A DNA stretch of 19,648 nt, from positions 1 to 19,648 of the forward strand of contig JAAAOD010000019.1 of NCBI GenBank assembly GCA_009908535.1. Direction: 5' to 3'. The number at the start of each line of letters is the position of its first letter. Position 1 is the first letter of the stretch. The notes beneath the pieces are model-generated. The model did not search any database. It saw only the letters and a list, made by a program, of their open reading frames with translations, and was not told where the DNA came from. Of this stretch, positions 1 to 7,952 are shown in pieces. This stretch comes from Verrucomicrobiota bacterium (GTDB lineage: Bacteria; Verrucomicrobiota; Verrucomicrobiia; Opitutales; Oceanipulchritudinaceae). The position numbers were made by a program, and so were the translations under genes.

Positions 1-2136
1 ATCTTCCGGCTCGACCTTTCCCAGTACCGTTCCTTCCGCGATCACAGCCGACAATTGTTCGCGGACCTGCGCGAGTTCGCCGAACTGCCGGAAAACGCCC
101 CGCAGGAGCTGGCCGAATTGCGCGGCGAGGAAGTGGCGACCTTCCTGCGCGATTATCCTCCGGGCAATCCCTTCAACCTGCGTCCCGACGATCTCGCCAC
201 CCTCTACAATCAGTTGGGACCGGAGCGAGCAGCCGAGGTCCTTTCCGAAGGCCTCATCATTCTCGGCGAGATCTACCGGCGGGGAATTTACGGGGAGGAG
301 AATCATCTCCGTCTCGAGGACGCCGATCAGCTGACCCTCTTCAATGTCGAGGACGAGAGCGGCCAGCTGCGGGAAGTGGACATTCTTTCCATGGAGGAGG
401 GCCTCCGCAACCTGCGGATTCAGCTCATGGCCTTCGACGTTCCCCGGCAGAGCACCACTTCCCTCTTTCGCATCCTCCGGTCGGGACTGCAGCCGAACCT
501 CACCTTCGACGCCGACAAGACACGCAAGCGGGTGCAGGCGGCCCAGGCCGCCGTCGATCCGGTCCGCGTCGAGGTGTCGGAGGGAGAGAATGTCATTGAG
601 CCCAATACCCGTGTCAGCGCCCTCCAGTACGAACAGCTCGAAGCCTACCGGGAGGCTCTGCGGGAGGCCGGGGCAGCGGATTTCGGATTCAATTCCCTCT
701 TTATCGAACGCGGTTTGCTGAGCGTGCTCCTGGTCGCCGGTGCGGCCTTTTTCCTCCGCATTTCCCGCAACCGCATCCTTTACAACCCGCGTCTTCTCGC
801 CCTTTCCGGCGCCCTTATCCTCTTCAACCTGCTGCTGATCCGGCTGGTCATCGAACTGGGGGACAGCCTGCTCGCGGAGACCACCCCGCTCCTCGTCCAG
901 CTGGTTCCCTATCTTACCCCGCTGATCCTCGGACCGGTCCTGATCACCATCCTTGTCGGGGTGGGCCCGGGCCTGCTCGCGGCGGGCCTCATCAGCGTTT
1001 TCAACGCGATGATGCAGAATAACGCCCTGAGTATTCTCCTCGTTTCCCAGCTGACCTGTCTGACCGCGATCTTTTATTGCCGCAATATCCAGCTGCGGGC
1101 CTCCCTCGTCCGTGCAGGCCTCATTTCCGGCAGCACGATGGCGCTCGGTGCGGTCCTTCTCGCCTTCCGCGCCAACCTTGAGGTGGTGACGATTTTCGCG
1201 CAGGTCCTCGCGAGCATCGGGACCGGCCTCTTCGCAGGCATGCTGGTGGTCGGGCTTCTGCCGATTCTCGAACAGCTTTTCAAATACACCACCGATATCA
1301 CCCTGCTCGAGCTGACGGACTTCAACCACCCCCTCCTGCGGAAGATGCAGGTGGAAGCCCCGGGCTCTTACCACCACAGCCTCATGGTGGCGAACCTGTC
1401 CGAAAACGCGGCCGCCGCCGTGGGCGCGAAGCCGCTCGTATGTCGTGTCTGTGCCCTTTTCCACGACATCGGCAAGATCGTGAAGCCGGAATATTTTTCG
1501 GAAAACCAGCGCGAGGGGCGCAACCCGCACATCGAGCGCAACCCCTCCATGAGCGCCCTTGTCATCAAGAGTCACGTCAAGGAGGGCGTGCAGCTCGCCC
1601 GCGAATACCGCCTTCCCCGCATCATTATCGATGTCATCCGCCAGCACCACGGCACCTCCCTGATCCAGTATTTCTACTACAAGGCCATCGAGCAGCAGCG
1701 GGCCGAGGGCGTCATCGAATCCGTTTACCCGAACGCCCCCCACATCGAGCTCAACCGGGTCAACGAGGACACCTACCGCTACGAGGGCCCCATCCCGCAG
1801 TTCTCCGAGAGTGCCATCATCATGCTCGCGGACAGTATCGAGGCGGCCAGCCGCAGCCTCCGCAAAGTCACCCCCCAGAGTGTCGACGAACTGGTCGGGA
1901 AAATATTCCTTGCCCGCATGCAGGACGGCCAGCTCGACGCTGCCCCCCTCACGGTGGCCCAGTTGGTGAAAATCCGGGAGAGCTTCACCTTTACGCTCCT
2001 GAACATGCTGCATGCGCGCGTCGAATACCCGGAAGGAAAGCCCGGCAACGGGAATGGAGCGAAGCGCAGTCAGAAAAACAAGCCTGCGACGGCCCTGACC
2101 AGCGGGGGCGAACCGGACCCTGCCTCCCCGTCATGA
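1..2136 (+). CDS. pgpH: PgpH-type 7TM-HD cyclic-dinucleotide phosphohydrolase (5' end cut off)
   Basis: The reading frame is open to the first base, so the N-terminus, normally a first membrane helix, lies outside the window; the TTG at 55 is not a convincing start. The visible 711 codons show a soluble N-terminal region (nt 1-700, like the 7TMR-HDED extracellular domain), a block of about seven membrane helices (nt about 715-1300), and a cytoplasmic HD domain. The HD domain has the paired His of SYHHSLM (nt 1372-1377), the HD pair of FHDIGK (nt 1462-1467), RQHHGT, and a late Asp in MLADSIEA. Proteins of this build, such as Listeria PgpH, hydrolyse c-di-AMP to pApA; that activity here is inferred from family and architecture. 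The tail is low-complexity and hydrophilic. Its TGA overlaps the ybeY ATG, and pgpH next to ybeY is a widely conserved pairing. Confidence 0.9.
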   Translation: MFRLDLSQYRSFRDHSRQLFADLREFAELPENAPQELAELRGEEVATFLRDYPPGNPFNLRPDDLATLYNQLGPERAAEVLSEGLIILGEIYRRGIYGEENHLRLEDADQLTLFNVEDESGQLREVDILSMEEGLRNLRIQLMAFDVPRQSTTSLFRILRSGLQPNLTFDADKTRKRVQAAQAAVDPVRVEVSEGENVIEPNTRVSALQYEQLEAYREALREAGAADFGFNSLFIERGLLSVLLVAGAAFFLRISRNRILYNPRLLALSGALILFNLLLIRLVIELGDSLLAETTPLLVQLVPYLTPLILGPVLITILVGVGPGLLAAGLISVFNAMMQNNALSILLVSQLTCLTAIFYCRNIQLRASLVRAGLISGSTMALGAVLLAFRANLEVVTIFAQVLASIGTGLFAGMLVVGLLPILEQLFKYTTDITLLELTDFNHPLLRKMQVEAPGSYHHSLMVANLSENAAAAVGAKPLVCRVCALFHDIGKIVKPEYFSENQREGRNPHIERNPSMSALVIKSHVKEGVQLAREYRLPRIIIDVIRQHHGTSLIQYFYYKAIEQQRAEGVIESVYPNAPHIELNRVNEDTYRYEGPIPQFSESAIIMLADSIEAASRSLRKVTPQSVDELVGKIFLARMQDGQLDAAPLTVAQLVKIRESFTFTLLNMLHARVEYPEGKPGNGNGAKRSQKNKPATALTSGGEPDPASPS

Positions 2137-2609
2137 CCCGCCGCGTCGACTGCCTCCTCGAGGATCCGCGCCTGCGCCTGTCCCCCGAAGCAGTGGAGGC
2201 CTGCATCGCCGCCATGGACCGCGGGGCCCCCTTCCCGCCGCCCCACGGTGATCTCGCCATCGCCTTCGTGGGGGAGGCACGCTGCCGCGAACTGCACGGG
2301 CGATTCTACGGGGATTCCTCCGTCACCGATGTCATGACCTTTCCCGGCGATCCCGGGGACCGGCATGCCGGCGACATCGCGATCTGTCCCGCCGTCGCAG
2401 CAGGGGAGGCGGCTGCCCGGGGAGCCTCCTTCGCGGAGGAACTGACCCTCTACCTCGTGCACGGGTGTCTCCATCTTGCCGGTTTCCGGGACGGCACCCC
2501 GGAGGAAGGCGCGGCCATGCGCGAGGCCGAGGCCGAACTGACGGGTCTTCTCGCCGCAGCGGGAGCAGCGCTTCCGGCCGAATGGCATCCCGCGGCGGCA
2601 CACCCTTAG
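2133..2609 (+). CDS. ybeY: YbeY, endoribonuclease / rRNA maturation factor
   Basis: Encodes 158 residues, the normal size for YbeY, a metal-dependent protein needed for 16S rRNA 3'-end maturation and ribosome quality control. The start is the ATG overlapping the pgpH stop (ATGA, 2133-2136), which implies translational coupling. Family signatures are SVTDVMTFP (residues 63-71), GDIAIC (80-85) and the metal motif HGCLHLAGF beginning at His110. His110 and His114 are present, but the third ligand, His in the canonical HGxLHLxGYDH, is Asp120 here, in the sequence FRD. Asp is a chemically reasonable ligand and the rest of the fold is intact, so I expect a functional protein. The C-terminal 25 residues are Ala- and Pro-rich and probably disordered. 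Confidence 0.93.
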   Translation: MTRRVDCLLEDPRLRLSPEAVEACIAAMDRGAPFPPPHGDLAIAFVGEARCRELHGRFYGDSSVTDVMTFPGDPGDRHAGDIAICPAVAAGEAAARGASFAEELTLYLVHGCLHLAGFRDGTPEEGAAMREAEAELTGLLAAAGAALPAEWHPAAAHP

Positions 2610-2648
2610 CCTTGCCAAGGGGCCGATCGCGCCTAAGCAATTCTTCCC
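2610..2648. other. Short spacer with small inverted repeats
   Basis: The 39 bp between ybeY and the DUF502 gene carry a compact palindrome CCTTG-C-CAAGG (2610-2620) and a CTTAG/CTAAG inverted pair (2605-2609 and 2633-2637). No U-run follows, so it is not a typical intrinsic terminator. No clear Shine-Dalgarno sequence precedes the downstream ATG. Function is unknown and it may be chance. Confidence 0.25.
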
Positions 2649-3332
2649 ATGTTTCGGAACCTGCGCAACGCCTTCATCTCCGGCCTTCTCCTCATCGCAC
2701 CGGTGGGCGTCACGATTTTTGTCCTGAATTTCCTGATACAGCGGATCGGGGTTCCCACGCGGCAGCTGTTCTTCTTTTTCATCCCGCGTAACAGCATGGG
2801 CCTTGTCTGGATCGAGTACGCCCTCTACGTCGCCGCCGTCTTTGCCGTCATCGTCTTCATCACGGTGCTGGGCTGGCTCTCCAAGCTGCTCATTGGCCGG
2901 GCCATCGTGCACACATTTGAACGCGCGGTGGACGGCCTGCCCCTGGTGCGCAACGTCTACAACACCGTCAAGCAGATCCGCGACACCTTCGTGCAGCAGC
3001 AGAAGGCGGTCTTTCAGCAGTCCGTCCTCATCGAATACCCGCGCCCCGGGGTTTGGTGCCTGGGCTTTCTCACCGGCGAGGGGAAAGGCGAAATCCAGCA
3101 GCGAACCGAGGCCTCCCTCCTCAATGTTTTCGTGCCCACCACCCCGAATCCGACCAGTGGTTTTCTCCTCATGGTTCCGCGGGAGGAGGTCCATTATCTC
3201 GAGATGTCCATCGGGGAGGCGATGAAACTGATTGTCAGTGGTGGCGCGGTCGTGCCCCCGTACAATCGGTCCGAAAAGGAGGCGAGCCCCCGCTCGATCC
3301 CGGGCAGCAGCACGCCCCGGAGAATGGAGTGA
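2649..3332 (+). CDS. DUF502 family membrane protein
   Basis: Encodes 227 residues matching the DUF502 family. It has an N-terminal hydrophobic helix (about residues 9-33), a second helix (about 55-85), and a conserved soluble part that includes the PLVRNVYNTVKQ motif, a WCLGFLTG stretch and VFVPTTPNPTSGF followed by VPREEV. The family is widespread in Gram-negative bacteria and some plants as a small integral membrane protein; its biochemical role is unresolved, so none is assigned. The C-terminus past about residue 200 is charged, Ser/Pro-rich and likely disordered. The ATG at 2649 begins the typical N-terminal sequence, although it lacks an evident ribosome-binding site. It sits in the pgpH-ybeY-recO operon, 3 bp before recO. 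Confidence 0.9.
   Translation: MFRNLRNAFISGLLLIAPVGVTIFVLNFLIQRIGVPTRQLFFFFIPRNSMGLVWIEYALYVAAVFAVIVFITVLGWLSKLLIGRAIVHTFERAVDGLPLVRNVYNTVKQIRDTFVQQQKAVFQQSVLIEYPRPGVWCLGFLTGEGKGEIQQRTEASLLNVFVPTTPNPTSGFLLMVPREEVHYLEMSIGEAMKLIVSGGAVVPPYNRSEKEASPRSIPGSSTPRRME
3326..3329 (+). promoter_or_regulatory. Ribosome binding site for recO
   Basis: GGAG six bases before the ATG at 3336, lying immediately ahead of and touching the DUF502 stop codon. It supports that start and suggests coupled translation. Clear Shine-Dalgarno sequences are uncommon in this window. Confidence 0.5.
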
Positions 3333-3335
3333 GGC

Positions 3336-3947
3336 ATGTTCCTTCAGGACAGGGCCCTCTGCCTCAAGCGCTCTTTCTCCGGGGAAAACCGTCTCCTGCT
3401 CGAGCTCTTTCTGCGGAAGGAGGGATTGCTGCGGGTGTTTGCGCGCGTTTCCCGCCAGGGCGCTCCAGGCCGGGAGATTCCTGATTTCCTCGGCACCGGG
3501 GAGGTCACTGTCCGGCGGAAAGGGCCGGATCTTCCCGCATGGCTGCAGGAATTCAGTCCCGGCGTGGGCTATCCCGCGATTGCGCGGGATTACCGGCGCC
3601 TCCAGGCCGCCTCCCGCCTCGCCGCTTTCTTTGCCGGAAACCTCCCCCACCTTGAGGAATTCGACGCCTCCTGGGATCTCCTTCACTCCGCCCTTCAGGC
3701 CCTCGAAACCGCCCCGGTTGCCGAGGTGGTTCCCCTGAAGGCCGTTTTCCTCTTCGCGCGCGGGGAGGGGTATCCCGTGCGCGAAGGCTGGCTCGCACGT
3801 CAACGGGAACAGGAACGGCAAGCCCTCGCCCAGGCCCTGCGCCGGCCCGTCGCAGAGTGCACCTGTCGTCCGGAAAAACTGCAGCACTGGCTCGAGGACC
3901 TCTTTCGCTTTCTTTCCGCGGAGACTCCTTTGCTGCCGGGAAAATGA
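3336..3947 (+). CDS. recO: RecO-like DNA repair protein (short form)
   Basis: Encodes 203 residues. The N-terminus follows the RecO OB-fold pattern: a short strand with ALCLKRSFSGENRLLLELF, then KEGLLRVFARVSR (residues 7-40), ending near residue 80. A helical C-terminal part follows, with VVPLKAVFLFARGEGYPV (131-148) resembling the RecO_C core in which a helix precedes the G-Y-x-P turn. RecO anneals SSB-coated DNA and with RecR loads RecA at gaps. The protein is shorter than the usual 230-250 residues and lacks the four-cysteine zinc motif of many RecO proteins; only Cys175 and Cys177 lie near that position. Position in the ybeY operon agrees with recO placement in many genomes. The assignment rests on pattern and context, so it is less firm than its neighbours. 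Confidence 0.7.
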   Translation: MFLQDRALCLKRSFSGENRLLLELFLRKEGLLRVFARVSRQGAPGREIPDFLGTGEVTVRRKGPDLPAWLQEFSPGVGYPAIARDYRRLQAASRLAAFFAGNLPHLEEFDASWDLLHSALQALETAPVAEVVPLKAVFLFARGEGYPVREGWLARQREQERQALAQALRRPVAECTCRPEKLQHWLEDLFRFLSAETPLLPGK

Positions 3948-4024
3948 AATTCCCGTTAATCACGCCCGGGACCTCTCAATTCGCGTTGCCAGGCAGGGGC
4001 CTTATCGTCACGTTCCCAATACGT

Positions 4025-4858
4025 ATGTCCCTTGCGCGGCTCAGTCCGGTCCTCTTTCTTCTCTTCGGCCTCCTTTTCTCCGCCGACGGCAAAAGCGGTA
4101 TCTGGCCATCGAGTAAAATCCCCCCCGCCACCGATAAGACGAGCGCGCGGATCCTCGCCCTGCACCTCGCATCCCGCGGCGGGGAAAACCCGCTCTGGCT
4201 CGTGCGCTCCCTGCGCCTCGAGGGTACCCTGCAGGAAGGCCGTCGTGACTTCTCCATCACAAGGACGTACCGTGCCGTCGAGGCCCTCCACGAGACGCGG
4301 GAGCGGCAGCACCTCGGGTGGACCTACCGCTCCTACCGTGCCACCGATGGCAGTGCCGCATGGGAGCGGGACCTCCTCCCCGAACGCACCTCCATGCACA
4401 AGGTGAGCGGCCTTGAGCGCGACCTCCTCCTCCTCGAGGCGGCCCTTCCCTTTCTCTTCCTCAACTACGAGGAAAAAGGCCACCGGTTTGTCTACCGGGG
4501 AGAAGTCCGTTTCGCCGGGCGCGACGCCTACCTCCTGCACGGCTATCTCGCCTGGGGCATGGAGATCGACCTTCACATCGACCGAAAAACTTTCCGCATT
4601 CTCAATTACCGTCATCCCGTCCGGGTGGCCGGCGAGAAGGTCCTTGCCGACCGCATGCCCCTCGGCCTGCGGAAGGAAAACGGGCTGTGGTGGGAAACGG
4701 GCTACGACTTCCGCATCCGCGGCGCATCCTTCCGCACTGTCCGCTACACTGCTTTTGTCCTCAACCCCGAGCTGCCGCCGGAACTTTTTCGCCCCCCCGA
4801 ATCCTCCGGCGTCTGGTTGCGGAAGCAGGGGGTGACCCGCGAACCGGCCGACCGGTAA
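4025..4858 (+). CDS. Secreted LolA-like (outer membrane lipoprotein-sorting type) protein
   Basis: From the ATG at 4025 the product is 277 residues and opens with a clean signal peptide (MSLARL, a hydrophobic core VLFLLFGLLF, then SADG), so export to the periplasm is likely. An alternative ATG at 3944 overlaps the recO stop as ATGA but would put 27 extra residues before the signal. The mature part reads as a LolA/LolB-like beta fold: an NPLWLVRSLRLEG opening, a YRATDGSAAWERD segment resembling the usual 'DG..aW' feature, a strand with GYLAWGMEIDLHIDRKTF, and a C-terminal PELPPELFRPP. Proteins of this type bind acyl chains or lipoproteins, or remain uncharacterised. Exact role is unknown. It ends 8 bp before the convergent GPP34 gene. 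Confidence 0.65.
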   Translation: MSLARLSPVLFLLFGLLFSADGKSGIWPSSKIPPATDKTSARILALHLASRGGENPLWLVRSLRLEGTLQEGRRDFSITRTYRAVEALHETRERQHLGWTYRSYRATDGSAAWERDLLPERTSMHKVSGLERDLLLLEAALPFLFLNYEEKGHRFVYRGEVRFAGRDAYLLHGYLAWGMEIDLHIDRKTFRILNYRHPVRVAGEKVLADRMPLGLRKENGLWWETGYDFRIRGASFRTVRYTAFVLNPELPPELFRPPESSGVWLRKQGVTREPADR

Positions 4859-4866
4859 CCCCTTCC

Positions 4867-5523
4867 TCACATTCCCGAGTAGGTCCGGATCTCGAGGATG
4901 GCGCGCTGGATTTCCTGCAGGCACTTCATGACCGCGCTGCCGATCTTATCGTTGCGGGCGATCTCCTCGACGCGCTCGCGGCAGTTTCGCCATTCCTCCT
5001 CTGTGAAAAGGATGCGGCCGAGCTGGCAGGCCTGTAACAGGGATATCAATACGCTCTGGCGCATCGTCAGTTCCTCTCCCTTCATGACGATACCGCGGAC
5101 GCGCTGTTTGACGGAGGATTCGGCAAGGGGGTCGGCGAGGGGATAGCGGCTGTAGTGAAAAACCCATAGGATTTCCTTGTTTTCCTCCTTGAGGACGCCC
5201 TTCTCGACAAGGTGGCCGATCACCTGCTGCCGCAGCTGGTGGCTGTCCCCGGCGAGGTGGGACAGCACCGCGCCGAGGCTTTCCACCTCCCCCTCGACCA
5301 GCTTGCGCAGACCGAGGTCCTCGGGGACGGAATGCACCGGCTTCGGATCGAGGACTTTCACGCCGTCATCGGTGACCTCGATCCGCCCCGCCCGGGTGAG
5401 GTCGGCGAGGATGGCCCCGGCAAGCCCGTAGTCGAGAGCGCGGTCGGGCAATTGGCGGAGTTGGCCCGTCTCATCATCCAGGGCGAGGAGGAGCAGTTGT
5501 TCTGCGAGCGTTAACGTTACCAT
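4867..5523 (-). CDS. GPP34 / GOLPH3-like family protein
   Basis: Encodes 218 residues with the GPP34 fold pattern: LTLAEQLLLLALDDETG at residues 4-20, the DYGLAGAILADLTRAGRIEV segment at 31-50, a GVLKEENKEILWVFHYSRYPLADP region, and a helical end with MRQSVLISLLQACQLGRILF. In eukaryotes GOLPH3 is a Golgi peripheral membrane protein that binds PI4P and sorts glycosyltransferases. Bacterial members, best known from Actinobacteria, have no settled function. No signal peptide or membrane segment is seen, so it is probably cytoplasmic or membrane-peripheral. The gene starts 4 bp after the antiporter stop and is almost certainly co-transcribed with it. The ATG at 5523 is preferred because the conserved LTLAEQLLLLALD begins right after it. 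Confidence 0.85.
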   Translation of the reverse strand: MVTLTLAEQLLLLALDDETGQLRQLPDRALDYGLAGAILADLTRAGRIEVTDDGVKVLDPKPVHSVPEDLGLRKLVEGEVESLGAVLSHLAGDSHQLRQQVIGHLVEKGVLKEENKEILWVFHYSRYPLADPLAESSVKQRVRGIVMKGEELTMRQSVLISLLQACQLGRILFTEEEWRNCRERVEEIARNDKIGSAVMKCLQEIQRAILEIRTYSGM

Positions 5524-5527
5524 GCCT

Positions 5528-7918
5528 TCAGTCTAACCGCAGCCCTCCTGCTGGCAAAGGTTTTTCCCCACAGGCCTCGGCAAATGCTTCGATCTTCTCC
5601 GGGATGCCCGCGACCAGAAGAATGTCGCCGGCCTCGATGAGGAATTCCGGGCCGGGATTGAAGCTGCGCTTTTCCTCGCGCTGGACGCCGATGACGGTGA
5701 CCCCGAAGGTCTTGCGGACCCTTCCCCCGGCAAGGGTCTGCCCGTCGAGACAGCTTCGTGGAGGGACAAAGACCTGCCGCAACTGGAAATGCCCCGGCCC
5801 GGGAGCCGGCCGTTCCTCCGGGGACACCTGTTCACGGGAGGCCTCGCGGACCGCCGCGATGGCCTCGGACGAGCCGGTGACGACAATCCGGTCCCCGGAA
5901 AAGACCGGCGCCTCGGGAACCGGGTCGAAGACCATGACGTTGCGCCGTCCGAGGGCGAGGATGTTCACGCCGAACTTGCGGCGAAGGTCGAGGTCGCGGA
6001 TGCGCTTCCCCGACCATGCGGCATGGCGGGGCACGAGCAGATCCTCCACGCTTACCTCCCAGGGGCTCTGTTCGGAAATCATCTCCAGCAACCGGGTGCG
6101 ACGGGCTTCCTCCCGCGAGGTCACGTCCTCGCGGAAGGACTGCAGGAAGAGCAGCTCCATCTGGCTGTTCAAACGGATGAGCCGGCCGCGCAGAAGGAAA
6201 ATCGCGAGGGCGACGATGAGAACGAGCAGTCCGGGGAGGGCCCTGCCCGGAAGGTACGGGGCGGCGAGGGAAAGGAAGACCAGTCCGAGGAAGGTGAGGA
6301 AGAAGACCAGCAGGAGGCTGGAAATCATCCGCTTGAGACGCGCCTGGTAGAAGGGACTGCGGGCGGACCCGTTGACAAGGGCATCGGTCAGGATGAAGGC
6401 GATGGCGTTCAGGTTGCGCAGCACCGCGAACAGGAAAGGAGCCACCAGCAGGCCCGCCGCGAGCCAGTAGGCAAGGCGCCAGAGCCACGGAAGGGGAGCA
6501 TCGACAACAAGGTCGAGGAGACGACGCGCGGCAAGGGATTCCAGGATGATCACTCCTGTAATGAGAAGGAAATACAAAACGACCTGCAGCACGGGCCGCC
6601 GGATCAGTTGCAGCACACGGCTGCGCCCCAGCCCCACCATAAGGCCCTCCACGAATTGGCGGTACGTCGTGAAAAAGCCGATCAGGCCCGACGGCAACAG
6701 CCGCCGGAAGGCCGCGTAAAGCGTTTCCACCCGCGAGGTCAGCACCGGCGTGGTCAGGATGGTGACGAGGGCGACCCCGTAGGCCAGGGTCGTCACCCGC
6801 TCGTCGAGTACATCGAGGCTGTTCCCGAGGGCGGCGATAATGAAACTGAACTCCCCGATCTGCGCCTTGGGCAGGGCGGCCTGGAAGGCCAGCCGTCCCC
6901 CCTGCCCGCAGAGGCAGAGCCCCAGCGCGCAGGAGAAGAGTTTGCCCAGAATGACCAGCGAGGCCACGAGGAGGATCCAGCCGGCCTTCCCGAACAGAAG
7001 CGCCGGATCCAGCTGCATCCCCACGGCAACGAAAAAGACCGCCGTAAAGACATCGTGCAGGCTGCGGTTCATGTTCTCCACCCGTTGTGCGAGGGAGGAG
7101 GAGGAAAACAGCGTCCCGGCGACGAACGCCCCCAGCGCCGGGGAAAAGTCCAGCCGCAGAGCAAGAAGGCTGACCCCCATGACCAGCCCGACACTCATCA
7201 GCGTCATCGCCTCCGGATCAGGGTTCTCCCCGCCGGCGACTTTCGACCAGATGACCGGCACCACCGTGCGACCAATGAGGAAGACCATCACCACGAAGAG
7301 CAGCATCCCTACGATGACGATCCAGGCCGCGTTCCAGGCGAAGGTCTGCGTAACCGCAACCCCGGTCAGGACAACCAGCAGGAGCACCGCGAGAACATCC
7401 TCCAGAATCAGGATGCCCAGGGTGAACTGCGCCGGAGCGTCGCGCAGGCGGCCCGTATCCCGCAGCACCCGCACGGTGACCATGGAACTGCTGATCGCGA
7501 GCAGGCTCCCGAAAAAAATCGTGTGGATGGCATTCCACCCGAGCAGCGGCGCCAGCACCTGGGCAAGGTAAAGCATGGTCAGGGTCTGCAGGACCAGGCC
7601 CAGCAGGGCGGGTCCAAGGACGCGCTGCAGGCGGCGCAGGTCAAACTCCAGCCCGATGAAAAAGAGGAGGAAGATCACCCCAAGCTCGCTGATCTGCCGG
7701 ATGGCGAGCTGGTCCTCGACGAGCGGCTTTGGAAAAAGATGCGGCCCGATGAGGATACCGGCGAGGATGTAGCCGAAGATGACCGGCCAGCGCAACAGGT
7801 GAAAGACCACCACCGCCACTGCCGCCGCGGCAAGGACCAGCCCGAAATCATCGATCCAGCCCACCGTGTGACCGGTCTCGGCCGCTGCGGCCAGAATATG
7901 GAACGCATCCACCGCCAT
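5528..7918 (-). CDS. CPA2 (Kef-type) monovalent cation/proton antiporter with two RCK_C domains
   Basis: Encodes 796 residues from the ATG at 7918, chosen over a TTG at 7933 because AAAGG lies just upstream of the ATG. Residues about 25-400 form the Na_H_Exchanger membrane domain, including WPVIFGYILAGILIGPHLF, the ISELGVIFLLFFIGLEFD motif and a later PKAQIGEFSFIIAALG segment, typical of KefB/KefC/YbaL-like transporters. A second hydrophobic block (about 445-575, four or more helices) takes the place where Kef proteins have an NAD-binding TrkA_N domain. Two RCK_C (TrkA_C) domains follow, at about 625-690 and 710-785, each with the F-G-V-x-(I/V)-(I/L) core and a GD(R/I)(I/L) turn. It probably exchanges K+ or Na+ for protons under ligand control; ion and ligand are inferred. 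Confidence 0.9.
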   Translation of the reverse strand: MAVDAFHILAAAAETGHTVGWIDDFGLVLAAAAVAVVVFHLLRWPVIFGYILAGILIGPHLFPKPLVEDQLAIRQISELGVIFLLFFIGLEFDLRRLQRVLGPALLGLVLQTLTMLYLAQVLAPLLGWNAIHTIFFGSLLAISSSMVTVRVLRDTGRLRDAPAQFTLGILILEDVLAVLLLVVLTGVAVTQTFAWNAAWIVIVGMLLFVVMVFLIGRTVVPVIWSKVAGGENPDPEAMTLMSVGLVMGVSLLALRLDFSPALGAFVAGTLFSSSSLAQRVENMNRSLHDVFTAVFFVAVGMQLDPALLFGKAGWILLVASLVILGKLFSCALGLCLCGQGGRLAFQAALPKAQIGEFSFIIAALGNSLDVLDERVTTLAYGVALVTILTTPVLTSRVETLYAAFRRLLPSGLIGFFTTYRQFVEGLMVGLGRSRVLQLIRRPVLQVVLYFLLITGVIILESLAARRLLDLVVDAPLPWLWRLAYWLAAGLLVAPFLFAVLRNLNAIAFILTDALVNGSARSPFYQARLKRMISSLLLVFFLTFLGLVFLSLAAPYLPGRALPGLLVLIVALAIFLLRGRLIRLNSQMELLFLQSFREDVTSREEARRTRLLEMISEQSPWEVSVEDLLVPRHAAWSGKRIRDLDLRRKFGVNILALGRRNVMVFDPVPEAPVFSGDRIVVTGSSEAIAAVREASREQVSPEERPAPGPGHFQLRQVFVPPRSCLDGQTLAGGRVRKTFGVTVIGVQREEKRSFNPGPEFLIEAGDILLVAGIPEKIEAFAEACGEKPLPAGGLRLD

Positions 7919-7922
7919 CGTG

Positions 7923-7927
7923 CCTTT
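7923..7927 (-). promoter_or_regulatory. Ribosome binding site for the antiporter gene
   Basis: On the minus strand AAAGG stands four bases before the ATG at 7918. It lies downstream of the alternative TTG start at 7933, so it favours the ATG. Confidence 0.45.
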
Positions 7928-7952
7928 CAGCAAAGCGACCCTCCAGCGCGGC

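Noticed and set aside
2070..3887. 605-codon open frame on the minus strand opposite ybeY, DUF502 and recO
   Set aside because: It is antisense to three recognised genes, has low-complexity Gly/Glu-rich composition and matches no family; GC-rich codon use on the other strand produces such frames.
4856..4870. Terminator between the convergent LolA-like and GPP34 genes
   Set aside because: Only 8 bp separate the stops, and the nearby CCGG repeats do not form a convincing stem with a T-run.
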